A stretch of DNA of 64,000 nt, from assembly GCA_965204215.1 (NCBI GenBank), contig CBDBDZ010000013.1, positions 124,001 through 188,000 on the forward strand, read 5' to 3'. The DNA is from CBDBDZ01 sp965204215 (lineage in GTDB: Bacteria; Pseudomonadota; Gammaproteobacteria; Pseudomonadales; GM7GCV1). The notes below the pieces were generated by a model, which was given only the letters and a program-made list of their open reading frames with translations, made no database searches and was not told where the DNA came from. This document shows positions 1 through 8,108 of the stretch, one piece after another; positions within the stretch are counted from its first letter, which is position 1, and each line of letters begins with the position of its first letter. A program made the position numbers and the translations under genes.

Positions 1-55
1 GTAATACACCAACAAAAAACAAAACCGTAACGGATAAAGCAATAAACTCAATCAT
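1..55 (-). CDS. Small membrane protein, partial (runs off window start)
   Basis: The minus strand has an ATG at 53-55 that opens a frame beginning MIEFIALSVTVLFFVGVL and running off the window without a stop. The visible residues form one hydrophobic helix. The start overlaps the stop of the upstream 76-residue gene in an ATGA arrangement, which suggests translational coupling. I do not recognise the family. Only 18 residues are visible. Confidence 0.55.
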   Translation of the reverse strand, partial: MIEFIALSVTVLFFVGVL

Positions 56-282
56 ATTTTCTCAATCTCTTGTATATACTTCTGAATTCGATGAAAAATA
101 GCTAAACAACCTAATGTCAGCAAAATCACCGTACTACAACCAAGCCAGAAAAGTGCCGTAATTGCCTGTTGGGAGTATATGCTTACTAAACCACCGACAA
201 CAATGACAATTACACCGACTAAAACAAAGAAGAACTTTGTTAAAAATGCAATACTTTCTTTTCTCGCATCTAGCTTTGACAT
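52..282 (-). CDS. Small two-TM membrane protein
   Basis: A 76-residue protein with a charged N-terminus (MSKLDARKES), two hydrophobic helices at about residues 15-36 and 42-62, and an amphipathic charged tail ending in EIEKI. This gives a helical hairpin in the inner membrane with a short coiled-coil-like C-terminus. It is coupled by a 4-nt overlap to the next gene. No catalytic motif is visible. The N-terminal MSKLDAR-type opening resembles small hypothetical membrane proteins of accessory regions as I remember them, but I assign no function. Confidence 0.6.
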   Translation of the reverse strand: MSKLDARKESIAFLTKFFFVLVGVIVIVVGGLVSIYSQQAITALFWLGCSTVILLTLGCLAIFHRIQKYIQEIEKI

Positions 283-365
283 GATTTTATTCTAGCACAT
301 TATTCTAAGTAGTGCTTTTAAATCAACTTACCTATACAAACAGACTAATCGCATAACGCTTAAAT

Positions 366-389
366 CAGGTGCGCCGTAGGCATCACCTG
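366..389 (-). terminator. Possible hairpin terminator of the HEPN-type gene
   Basis: Read on the minus strand, CAGGTGATGCC and GGCGCACCTG pair around a TAC loop, with a small internal bulge. The hairpin lies 11 nt after the stop of the 226-residue gene. No T-run follows, so intrinsic termination is only possible. Confidence 0.35.
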
Positions 390-399
390 GATTTTCTTG

Positions 400-1080
400 T
401 TAAATTTCTTTTTCGAGATCGCTAATCAGAGCGTCTGCTGTGATTGCTCCATTGAATAGATGGATCAACATAATATGTGTTCGAAGCAAAAATGCGAAAA
501 GCTGGATGTCTTCGACTTTAGGCTTAGCCGATTTCTCTAAATTAACTTCTAAAACATCATCACCTAAAGCAAGCTCAATATTAGGCTTATCAAAATTTAC
601 AGTAGAATTAAGGCCTGAATTTGGTGATGTTCCATAAAGCTGTACCTCATAAGTGCTCATTAAGTTTGATACCAAATTTTCTCCAATCGTTACAAACGCA
701 CTCACAACATCAAAATATGCATCAACATCTTTCATGTCAGGAACTTCATAATGATGTTCAAGACGATTTCTGAATTTATTCAGTTTTGTTAATGAACGAG
801 CATTGAAAATACCTGCTGCTTTGAAGAAACCTAGCTTTCGATCTACACCTAAACGTTTTTGACGATATAATTCATCAAGACCTAGAAAATTTAGTAACAT
901 ATCTAGCTGACAATCAACTGCTCTTTTAAGATTAGAAGTAGCATTGACTAGTTGGTAAGAACCTAAGGATTCATCATAGGCAGGATGTCTAATGCAATGG
1001 TTGTAGCCCTTACCAAAAGCCATAACGCAGCAGTGTGAACTGAAAAGGGCTGTAAAGCCAGGTAGCGGTTTGTAATTCAC
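400..1080 (-). CDS. HEPN-domain-like protein
   Basis: A 226-residue protein. Its central all-alpha part contains FRNRLEHHYEVP at about residues 104-115. This fits the R-x4-6-H motif of HEPN domains, which forms the catalytic centre in the HEPN superfamily's RNases, and the typical leucine-rich helix precedes it (LTKLNKF). HEPN proteins act as RNase toxins, in defence systems, or as non-enzymatic nucleotide-binding partners. No partner nucleotidyltransferase is visible next to it. The start is GTG at 1080 with an in-frame stop just upstream and no clear ribosome-binding site, so the true N-terminus is uncertain; a later methionine at about residue 20 is an alternative. Cysteines and histidines in residues 17-32 do not form a recognised cluster. 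Confidence 0.6.
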   Translation of the reverse strand: MNYKPLPGFTALFSSHCCVMAFGKGYNHCIRHPAYDESLGSYQLVNATSNLKRAVDCQLDMLLNFLGLDELYRQKRLGVDRKLGFFKAAGIFNARSLTKLNKFRNRLEHHYEVPDMKDVDAYFDVVSAFVTIGENLVSNLMSTYEVQLYGTSPNSGLNSTVNFDKPNIELALGDDVLEVNLEKSAKPKVEDIQLFAFLLRTHIMLIHLFNGAITADALISDLEKEI

Positions 1081-1093
1081 TTATGAAGTGAAT
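1075..1093. promoter_or_regulatory. Perfect palindrome over the HEPN gene start
   Basis: ATTCACTT and AAGTGAAT are perfect 8-bp arms around ATG and cover the GTG start codon of the HEPN-type gene. This could be an operator, or a hairpin that limits translation. The rest of 1094-1251, upstream of that gene and downstream of argB, shows nothing else I can support. Confidence 0.4.
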
Positions 1094-1251
1094 CGAAGAA
1101 TAAGCGTTTATCAATAACATTCAAACTCTTAGAAGTGAAATTAGCGTTCAACTGCAAAATCTAGGTTTAATCACCTATTTTGATAACCATTTAAAATGGT
1201 ACGAAAATTACTTGACAAAGTCACTGACAAAATACGTTTACAGGGCTATAG

Positions 1252-2136
1252 CTATAAAACGAATTGAGTGCCGACACCTGCATCCGTCAAAATTTCATCC
1301 ATAAACGATTGATGGTCGCCTTTGATAATATGGGAACTGGTAACACCAGCATTTAAGGCATGTACACATGAATTGACCTTTGGAAGCATACCGCCAGAAA
1401 TGACGTTAGAGTCAATAAGTTTCGCTACTTTTTTTGGCGTTAATACCGACAATAATTGCTGATTATTATCCAATACCCCCTCAACATCTGTCATTAAAAT
1501 GAGTTTTTCTGCTTTGATGGATGCCGCAATATGACTCGCCACATCGTCAGCATTGACATTGTAAACAGGAAACAAGCCGTCATAACTTGCTGTAATGGCA
1601 GAAACAACAGGAATGCAATGATCATCCAGCTCAAGTAGCAGTCGGTTGTCAATATGTTTTGGAATACCAACTGCTTGTAACTGGCTATCCAGTTGTTTCG
1701 ATTGTACTAATTGACTTTCTGATTGAAAAATAATTCCCTGATAACCACTATTTTCTAAATGTGACACAATTGCGGTACTAATTTGGTGAAATACTTTTTT
1801 AGCCAAATAGGCGACATCAAGCGATGTCACTCGCAAACCCTTTTTCTTTATTGGCTGAATTCCTTGCTTGTTCATTTCTACATCCAATAATTTTCCACCA
1901 CCATGCACGATAACAATATTAATGCCGACCGCTTTTAAAAAGGTAATATCGCTGACTAATTCTGCAAGCCTGGCATCGTCTATTAACATTGAATCCAAAA
2001 TTGACCCCCCCACTTTCAATACGAAGGTTTTACCGTTAAAAACATCAAGGTAAGGAATTGCCTGACGTAACAATTCACCTTTGACTCCATAATCTTTAAC
2101 AAGCTTGCGCGCGGCTTGAATTAAGCTAATGTTCAT
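1252..2136 (-). CDS. argB: Acetylglutamate kinase, divergent
   Basis: Phosphorylates N-acetylglutamate in arginine biosynthesis (amino acid kinase fold). Visible motifs are KVGGS at about residues 42-46 (phosphate binding), VHGGGK near 78-83, GLRVTS, YNVNADDVAS (usual NxNAD), LILMTDVEGVLD and ISGGMLPKV. The length of 294 aa is normal. It is divergent: the usual GLTGKD segment reads IIFQSES, and the VGEV/APIG region is altered, so feedback or substrate details may differ. It stands alone, separated from tuf by a terminator. Its ATG lies in a sequence resembling an R1 repeat end (AACCCAGATTATG). A related amino-acid kinase cannot be excluded. Confidence 0.82.
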   Translation of the reverse strand: MNISLIQAARKLVKDYGVKGELLRQAIPYLDVFNGKTFVLKVGGSILDSMLIDDARLAELVSDITFLKAVGINIVIVHGGGKLLDVEMNKQGIQPIKKKGLRVTSLDVAYLAKKVFHQISTAIVSHLENSGYQGIIFQSESQLVQSKQLDSQLQAVGIPKHIDNRLLLELDDHCIPVVSAITASYDGLFPVYNVNADDVASHIAASIKAEKLILMTDVEGVLDNNQQLLSVLTPKKVAKLIDSNVISGGMLPKVNSCVHALNAGVTSSHIIKGDHQSFMDEILTDAGVGTQFVL

Positions 2137-2157
2137 AATCTGGGTTGAGATTTTTCA

Positions 2158-2184
2158 CAAAAAAAGGGCGACAAGCGCCCTTTT
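2158..2184 (-). terminator. Intrinsic terminator of the str operon
   Basis: On the minus strand, GGGCG and CGCCC pair around CTTGT and are followed by a run of seven T. It lies just downstream of tuf and before argB, so argB should have its own promoter or depend on read-through. Confidence 0.85.
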
Positions 2185-2201
2185 CCTCGATGTTGCTAAA
2201 A

Positions 2202-3392
2202 TTATTCGATAATTTTAGCGACAACACCAGCGCCGACAGTACGGCCACCTTCACGAATCGCAAAGCGCAAGCCCTCTTCCATCGCAATGGGGGCAATTAG
2301 CTCAACTTCCATCTTGATGTTGTCGCCAGGTATAACCATCTCAACATCTTTCGGTAGCTCACAAGCACCAGTAACATCCGTAGTACGGAAGTAAAACTGT
2401 GGACGATAACCTTTGAAAAATGGCGTATGACGACCACCTTCATCTTTAGATAGAATATAAACCTCAGCTTCAAATTTAGTGTGGGGCTTAATCGATCCAG
2501 GCTTAGCCAAAATTTGACCACGCTCAACTTCTTCACGCTTGGTACCTCTCAATAATACGCCAACATTCTCACCAGCACGACCTTCGTCTAACAACTTGCG
2601 AAACATCTCAACACCAGTACAGGTAGTCTTGGCTGTATCTTTAATACCAACAATTTCAATTTCTTCACCAACTTTGATAATACCGCGTTCAACACGACCC
2701 GTCACAACAGTACCTCGACCAGAAATTGAGAATACATCCTCAATCGGCATGAGAAAAGGCTGATCAATAGCACGCTCTGGCTCCGGAATGTAATCATCCA
2801 ATGTCTCAACCAGCTTTTGAACCGCAGGTATCCCAATATCTGACGTATCGCCTTCCAGTGCCTTAAGCGCTGAACCAATGATGATAGGTGTATCATCTCC
2901 AGGAAATTCATACATATCCAGCAATTCACGAACTTCCATTTCAACCAATTCGATTAACTCTTCATCGTCAACCATATCGGCTTTGTTCAAAAATACTACA
3001 ATGTACGGCACTCCAACCTGGCGAGCAAGCAATATATGCTCTCGTGTTTGTGGCATAGGACCATCTGCTGCACTACATACCAAAATGGCTCCATCCATTT
3101 GTGCCGCACCAGTAATCATGTTCTTGACATAGTCAGCGTGACCTGGACAATCTACGTGAGCGTAGTGACGGATAGTCGATTGGTACTCAACGTGAGCCGT
3201 CGCAATGGTAATCCCGCGCTCACGCTCCTCTGGAGCATTATCAATTTGATCAAAGGCTTGCGCTTCACCGCCAAAAGCTTCTGCACATACTCGCGTTAAG
3301 GCCGCCGTCAATGTCGTTTTACCGTGGTCAACGTGACCAATCGTTCCCACGTTTAAGTGAGGTTTACTGCGCTCAAATTTCTCTTTAGCCAT
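2202..3392 (-). CDS. tuf: Elongation factor Tu
   Basis: GTPase that delivers aminoacyl-tRNA to the ribosomal A site. It is 396 aa, the usual length. The G1 loop GHVDHGKTTL is at about 17-26, DCPGHADY near 81-88 and NKAD near 136-139. Domains 2 and 3 follow, with the conserved C-terminal GGRTVGAGVVAKII. It is the last gene of the str operon, 24 nt after fusA, with an intrinsic terminator behind it. No second copy is in the window. Confidence 0.98.
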   Translation of the reverse strand: MAKEKFERSKPHLNVGTIGHVDHGKTTLTAALTRVCAEAFGGEAQAFDQIDNAPEERERGITIATAHVEYQSTIRHYAHVDCPGHADYVKNMITGAAQMDGAILVCSAADGPMPQTREHILLARQVGVPYIVVFLNKADMVDDEELIELVEMEVRELLDMYEFPGDDTPIIIGSALKALEGDTSDIGIPAVQKLVETLDDYIPEPERAIDQPFLMPIEDVFSISGRGTVVTGRVERGIIKVGEEIEIVGIKDTAKTTCTGVEMFRKLLDEGRAGENVGVLLRGTKREEVERGQILAKPGSIKPHTKFEAEVYILSKDEGGRHTPFFKGYRPQFYFRTTDVTGACELPKDVEMVIPGDNIKMEVELIAPIAMEEGLRFAIREGGRTVGAGVVAKIIE

Positions 3393-3416
3393 AATTATTT
3401 ATTCTCTAGGTTGGGA

Positions 3417-5525
3417 TTAAGATTGATTTTTCTTCATGACTTCTTCCGCAACATTGTTGGGAGCTGCCTGATATTTCTCAAATTCCATTGTAAAAGTTGC
3501 ACGACCTTGAGTCAACGAACGAAGGTCTGTCGCATAACCAAACATTTCAGCAAGAGGGACTTCTGCGTTGACTACTTTACCTACTACAGATTCTTCCATG
3601 CCTTGAATCATACCTCGACGACGGTTTAAGTCACCAACAACATCACCCATATTCTCTTCAGGGGTAATGACTTCAACTTTCATGATGGGTTCTAGTAACT
3701 GTGCGCCACCTTTGTTTGACAGTTCTTTGGTGGCTAAGCTACCAGCAATTTTAAATGCCATTTCGCTGGAGTCTACATCATGATATGAACCATCATAAAG
3801 GGTTGCTTTAAGACCTAACAGAGGATAACCAGCAAGTACACCATTCTTCATTTGTTCGCCAATACCTTTTTCTACAGCTGGAATGTATTCTTTGGGAACG
3901 ACACCACCAACAATTTCATTAACAAATTCCAAACCTTCAGCACTTTGATCTTCTGCTGGTTCAAACTTAATCCAAACATGGCCGTATTGACCGCGGCCAC
4001 CTGATTGACGAACAAATTTACCTTCAATTTCACAAGTATTGCGAATAGCTTCCCGATAAGCTACCTGTGGCTTACCAATATTAGCTTCAACACTAAATTC
4101 ACGGCGCATACGGTCAACCAGCACGTCAAGGTGAAGTTCGCCCATACCAGAAATAATGGTTTGACCAGACTCTTCATCTGTTTTAACTCGGAAAGAAGGG
4201 TCTTCCTGTGCCAACTTGCCAAGAGCAATACTCATTTTTTCCTGATCAGGCTTTGATTTGGGTTCAACCGCAACCGATATGACAGGCTCTGGGAATTCCA
4301 TGCGTTCCAGTACAATTTTATTGCTTTCTGCACACAGGGTATCACCGGTGGTTACATCTTTAAGACCAACAGCTGCGGCAATATCTCCTGCTAATACTTC
4401 TTTAATTTCTTCACGATTGTTAGAGTGCATTTGCACCATACGACCCACGCGTTCTTTCTTGCTTTTTACCGAATTAAAAACAGAACTGCCGCCTTCCAAT
4501 TTACCTGAGTAAACGCGGAAGAAGGTAAGTGTGCCGACAAATGGGTCGGTCGCAATTTTAAATGCCAGTGCTGCAAAAGGAGCATTATCATCAGCTTCGC
4601 GTGTGGAGATGGTTTCGTCTTTATCATCTAGTGTGCCTTCAATGGCTTTTACTTCCGTTGGTGAAGGCAAATATTGAACAACTGCATCAAGCATGGCTTG
4701 TACGCCTTTGTTTTTGAAAGCTGATCCTCCAAATACAGGAACAATTTCGTTGGCTAAAGTGCGCGCGCGAATACCAGCAATAATTTCCTCTTCGGTTAGC
4801 TTGCCTTCTTCCAGGTATTTTTCCATCAAATCATCATTTGATTCCGCAGCAGCTTCAATCATGCCTTCGCGCAATACTTCACATTCGTCAACCAGGTCAG
4901 CAGGAATATCTTCATACTCAAAGGTCATACCTTGATCGGCTTCATTCCAGATAATTGCTTTCATTTTAACCAAATCAACCACGCCTTTAAATTCGTCTTC
5001 CGAACCAATAGTCATCTGCATAGGCACAGCAATTGCGCCAAGGCGGTCTTTTAATTGACCGACAACTTTCATATAGTCTGCACCGACCCTGTCCATTTTA
5101 TTGACAAACACCATGCGTGGTACTTCATATTTGTTGGCTTGACGCCAAACTGTTTCAGTTTGAGGTTGAACGCCAGATGAACCACATAATACGACAACAG
5201 CGCCGTCAAGTACACGTAGTGAACGCTCTACTTCAATAGTGAAGTCAACGTGTCCAGGTGTATCAATGATATTGACACGGTGTTGCGGAAACTGCTGTTG
5301 CATACCTGACCAAAAACAAGTAGTGGCAGCTGAAGTAATTGTAATGCCACGTTCCTGTTCCTGTTCCATCCAATCCATGACGGCAGCGCCATCGTGAACT
5401 TCACCAATTTTGTGCGATAGACCCGTATAAAATAGTACACGTTCAGTTGTCGTGGTTTTACCTGCATCAACGTGTGCGCAGATGCCAATGTTACGATAAC
5501 GGGAAATAGGCGTTTTACGTGCCAC
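3417..5525 (-). CDS. fusA: Elongation factor G
   Basis: Translocation and ribosome-recycling GTPase, 702 aa, full length. The N-terminal G domain shows AHVDAGKTTTTE at about residues 17-28, DTPGHVDF near 89-96 and NKMDR near 143-147. EF-G domains II-V follow, with GGRGQYGHVWIKFEP in domain IV. It sits between rpsG (47 nt upstream) and tuf in the str operon. Confidence 0.98.
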   Translation of the reverse strand: MARKTPISRYRNIGICAHVDAGKTTTTERVLFYTGLSHKIGEVHDGAAVMDWMEQEQERGITITSAATTCFWSGMQQQFPQHRVNIIDTPGHVDFTIEVERSLRVLDGAVVVLCGSSGVQPQTETVWRQANKYEVPRMVFVNKMDRVGADYMKVVGQLKDRLGAIAVPMQMTIGSEDEFKGVVDLVKMKAIIWNEADQGMTFEYEDIPADLVDECEVLREGMIEAAAESNDDLMEKYLEEGKLTEEEIIAGIRARTLANEIVPVFGGSAFKNKGVQAMLDAVVQYLPSPTEVKAIEGTLDDKDETISTREADDNAPFAALAFKIATDPFVGTLTFFRVYSGKLEGGSSVFNSVKSKKERVGRMVQMHSNNREEIKEVLAGDIAAAVGLKDVTTGDTLCAESNKIVLERMEFPEPVISVAVEPKSKPDQEKMSIALGKLAQEDPSFRVKTDEESGQTIISGMGELHLDVLVDRMRREFSVEANIGKPQVAYREAIRNTCEIEGKFVRQSGGRGQYGHVWIKFEPAEDQSAEGLEFVNEIVGGVVPKEYIPAVEKGIGEQMKNGVLAGYPLLGLKATLYDGSYHDVDSSEMAFKIAGSLATKELSNKGGAQLLEPIMKVEVITPEENMGDVVGDLNRRRGMIQGMEESVVGKVVNAEVPLAEMFGYATDLRSLTQGRATFTMEFEKYQAAPNNVAEEVMKKNQS

Positions 5526-5572
5526 GATAATTACCTTCTATGAATAATGTTAAAAAAGCTTCTATGAAGCGT

Positions 5573-6043
5573 TTAGAAACGGAAATGAGAAAATGCTTTG
5601 TTAGCTTCAGCCATACGATGTACATCTTCACGCTTTTTAACCGCATTGCCGCGGTTTTCAAACGCTTCCATCAATTCTCCCGCTAATCTGGCAGGCATAG
5701 ATTTTTCATTGCGTTTACGCGAATATTCAACTAACCAACGCATAGCTAATGCCAATTGACGCTCTGGGCGAACTTCAATGGGGACCTGGTAGGTAGCACC
5801 ACCAACACGACGAGATTTAACTTCGACCAATGGCGAAATATTTTCTAAAGCCTTATCAAATACTTCGATAGGGTCTTTGTCAAGGCGCTCACTGATAATA
5901 TCAAGAGCACCGTAGACAATTTTTTCCGCAACTGACTTTTTGCCACTAACCATCACATGGTTCATAAATTTGGCAAGCGTAGTGTTATGAAATTTGGGGT
6001 CTGGCAGAACTTCTCTGCGAGCAGGGACATGACGTCTAGGCAT
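5573..6043 (-). CDS. rpsG: 30S ribosomal protein S7
   Basis: Primary 16S rRNA-binding protein of the 30S head, 156 aa. It opens MPRRHVPARREVLPDPKFHN and contains the conserved RVGGATYQVPIEVRP at about residues 78-92. In E. coli S7 represses its own operon at the rpsL-rpsG spacer. Here that spacer is 161 nt and holds a strong hairpin (see the attenuator entry). A GGAG-type ribosome-binding site (AGAGGAGTTGCT on the minus strand) precedes the ATG. Confidence 0.98.
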   Translation of the reverse strand: MPRRHVPARREVLPDPKFHNTTLAKFMNHVMVSGKKSVAEKIVYGALDIISERLDKDPIEVFDKALENISPLVEVKSRRVGGATYQVPIEVRPERQLALAMRWLVEYSRKRNEKSMPARLAGELMEAFENRGNAVKKREDVHRMAEANKAFSHFRF

Positions 6044-6118
6044 AATAGCAACTCCTCTTCAGGGTAACCAGAAAACTCTTTATATTACTTTATATTGAGT
6101 TTCTGACCTTACTCTATA

Positions 6119-6152
6119 TTAAAAAAATCCTGCTTATCTGAATAAAAGCAGG
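6119..6152 (-). terminator. Intrinsic terminator or attenuator between rpsL and rpsG
   Basis: On the minus strand, CCTGCTT and AAGCAGG pair around a 10-nt loop and are followed by ATTTTTTT, which has the form of a rho-independent terminator inside the operon. A second imperfect inverted repeat (CAGAAACTC with GAGTTTTCTG) follows before rpsG. It may set the S12 to S7/EF-G/EF-Tu ratio or be conditional. Confidence 0.7.
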
Positions 6153-6204
6153 GGTAAAAATAAAAACCAGATGCAATACCACCTGGCTAATGGTCTATTC
6201 AGTG

Positions 6205-6576
6205 TTATTTAGGACGCTTGGCTCCGTATTTGGAACGAGCTTGTTTGCGGTCATTAACACCGCCGCAGTCAAGGGTACCACGCACTGTATGGTAACGTAC
6301 CCCAGGTAAGTCTTTGACACGGCCACCACGAATTAATACTACACTGTGTTCTTGAAGACTGTGACCTTCACCGCCAATGTATGAGCTGACTTCAAAGCCA
6401 TTGGTTAAACGCACACGGCAAACTTTACGCAATGCTGAATTGGGTTTTTTCGGTGTAGTAGTATAAACACGTGTGCAGACACCACGTTTCTGCGGGTTGG
6501 CATCAAGAGCAGGAACGCCACTCTTTTGCACTTTACGTTTTCTAGGCTTTCTAACCAATTGGTTAATCGTTGCCAT
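6205..6576 (-). CDS. rpsL: 30S ribosomal protein S12
   Basis: Decoding-centre protein, 123 aa, full length. It contains TTPKKPNSALRK and RVKDLPGVRYHTVRG, the two segments that hold the streptomycin-resistance lysines. Both lysines (about 43 and 88) are wild type. It is the first gene of the str operon, with a strong promoter about 100 nt upstream. Confidence 0.98.
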   Translation of the reverse strand: MATINQLVRKPRKRKVQKSGVPALDANPQKRGVCTRVYTTTPKKPNSALRKVCRVRLTNGFEVSSYIGGEGHSLQEHSVVLIRGGRVKDLPGVRYHTVRGTLDCGGVNDRKQARSKYGAKRPK

Positions 6577-6668
6577 ATATGAGTTACTCCAAATTTTAAA
6601 ATTTTATATAAGTGAATCGACTTAAGCTATGAACTATACGCCCCACTGTGGTAAATGAAAGGCGCGAC

Positions 6669-6697
6669 ATTTTAGTTTCGACGTTATTAATCGTCAA
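6669..6697 (-). promoter_or_regulatory. Sigma-70 promoter of the str operon
   Basis: On the minus strand, TTGACG and TAAAAT are separated by exactly 17 nt, about 95-120 nt before rpsL. The bases after the -10 box (GTCGCGCC) form a GC-rich discriminator, as in stringently controlled ribosomal promoters. Confidence 0.75.
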
Positions 6698-6758
6698 GTA
6701 AAAAAGCAAATAATGCCGAAGTAATGATATCATATTGGAAATTTATATCTTAACCGAT

Positions 6759-6938
6759 TATCCCGGATTATGCATTAGAAACCTACTACATCCAAAAATG
6801 ACTTCAAAAACACCAGCTTGCTCGAAAAATAATGCTCACCATAGCCCTGCTATGTTTGTGCTTATTTTCCTTGCGCGAGCTGGTGTTTTTATTGCCATTT
6901 TTGCCTTCGCTACCATTTCTAATGCATAATCCGGGATT
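6759..6938. repeat. R1 repeat, full copy A (long imperfect hairpin)
   Basis: About 180 bp bounded by inverted ends: TCCCGGATTATGCATTAGAAA at the left and its complement at the right. The interior also pairs (CACCAGC near 6811 with GCTGGTG near 6879) up to a tip CATAGC-CCT-GCTATG. The flanks read ATTA on both sides, a possible target duplication. It lies between the divergent str promoter and the MDR gene, whose ATG is 10 nt beyond the right end. It encodes no protein. Confidence 0.85.
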
Positions 6939-6947
6939 ATTTATTCT

Positions 6948-8036
6948 ATGACTATACCGACAACAATGACAGCAGCAGTTCTTACCGGACATGGAGGTTT
7001 TGAATGTATAGAGATTAGGCATGATGTCTCTGTGCCTAAGCCACAAGCCGGCGAGGTGTTAATAAAAGTAGCTGCAGCGGGGATCAATAATACTGATATT
7101 AATACACGAATTGCGTGGTACTCAAAATCTGTTAGAGGTGCTACCAACGATGGAGGCGATTCTGGTTTTGATTATGTCGACGACAAAGATGGCTCTTGGT
7201 CTGGCGCTGCGTTAACTTTTCCGCGAATACAAGGTGCTGATTGTTGTGGTACTGTGGTAGCTGTAGGTGATAATGTTAATAAGTCACGTATTGGGGAACG
7301 TGTTCTGGTGCGCAGTTTAATGCGAGCTCATTCAAATTATCAACCTTTTCAATGCTGGACTTTTGGTTCAGAGTGTGATGGTGGTTTTGCTCAATTCGCT
7401 GTAGCGCCTAGCGCTGACACATATAGTGTTAATTCTGACTGGAGCGATGTAGATCTGGCATCAATACCCTGTGCCTATTCTACTGCCGAAGGTATGCTGC
7501 AACGCGCCTCAGCAGGAGCAGAAAGGGTACTAATAACAGGAGCATCTGGCGGTGTTGGTTCAGCTGCCATTCAACTGGCAAAATGTCGTGGTGCAACGGT
7601 AGTTGCGTTATCAACGCCTGAAAAAGCTGATGAATTACAGACTATAGGAGCTGACTCTGTTATTGATCGAAATAGTGATTTATTATCAACTATCGGTGAA
7701 AACAATATTGATGTGGTGGTTGATTTAGTTGCGGGTGACAACTGGCAGATATTCCCCGAATTGTTGGTCCGCGGTGGAAGATACGTCACAGCAGGTGCTA
7801 TTGGCGGACCTATTGTCGAAATGGATGTACGTACATTGTATTTAAAAGACTTAAGTTTCTTTGGTTGCACTTTTCAGGAAGACAGTGTTTTTGAAAGTTT
7901 AATTGGCTACATCGAGCGCAATGAAATTAAGCCCTTAGTTGCCAAAACTTATGCTTTAAAAGATATTGTAGAAGCTCAGCAAGAATTTTTGAAAAAGAAA
8001 CATATCGGTAAATTGGTTTTAATACCGCCTGCATAA
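6948..8036 (+). CDS. Zinc-type/quinone-oxidoreductase-like MDR dehydrogenase
   Basis: Medium-chain dehydrogenase/reductase, 362 aa. The N-terminal GroES-like domain has PKPQAGEVLIKVAAAGINNTD and GADCCGTVVAVGDNV. The Rossmann domain has VLITGASGGVGSAAIQLAK at about residues 195-213. The C-terminus GKLVLIPP fits the quinone oxidoreductase branch, which is NADPH dependent; the GASGGVG form suggests no catalytic zinc. The substrate is unknown. The start is uncertain: ATG 6948 lies at the edge of repeat R1, and ATG 6966 (MTAAVLTGHGG) matches the family's usual N-terminus better. Neither has a clear ribosome-binding site. Confidence 0.85.
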   Translation: MTIPTTMTAAVLTGHGGFECIEIRHDVSVPKPQAGEVLIKVAAAGINNTDINTRIAWYSKSVRGATNDGGDSGFDYVDDKDGSWSGAALTFPRIQGADCCGTVVAVGDNVNKSRIGERVLVRSLMRAHSNYQPFQCWTFGSECDGGFAQFAVAPSADTYSVNSDWSDVDLASIPCAYSTAEGMLQRASAGAERVLITGASGGVGSAAIQLAKCRGATVVALSTPEKADELQTIGADSVIDRNSDLLSTIGENNIDVVVDLVAGDNWQIFPELLVRGGRYVTAGAIGGPIVEMDVRTLYLKDLSFFGCTFQEDSVFESLIGYIERNEIKPLVAKTYALKDIVEAQQEFLKKKHIGKLVLIPPA

Positions 8037-8040
8037 AATT

Positions 8041-8074
8041 AATCTTGACTATTTTAGTCTGAATTGATTATAAT
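8041..8074 (+). promoter_or_regulatory. iscR promoter with IscR-type operator
   Basis: The -35 TTGACT (8045-8050) and -10 TATAAT (8069-8074) are 18 nt apart. The palindrome GACTATTTTAGTC (8047-8059) overlaps the -35 and matches the core of the IscR type 1 site (GACT-x5-AGTC), bound by 2Fe-2S IscR in enterobacteria. This supports autorepression of the isc operon. Confidence 0.75.
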
Positions 8075-8108
8075 TCGCAGTCTGGTTATTTTATTTACAG
8101 ATTTTAAT

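Noticed and set aside
6804..7147. Minus-strand open frames over R1 copy A and the MDR gene start
   Set aside because: They are antisense to repeat DNA and to a clear MDR gene; codon content is not protein-like.
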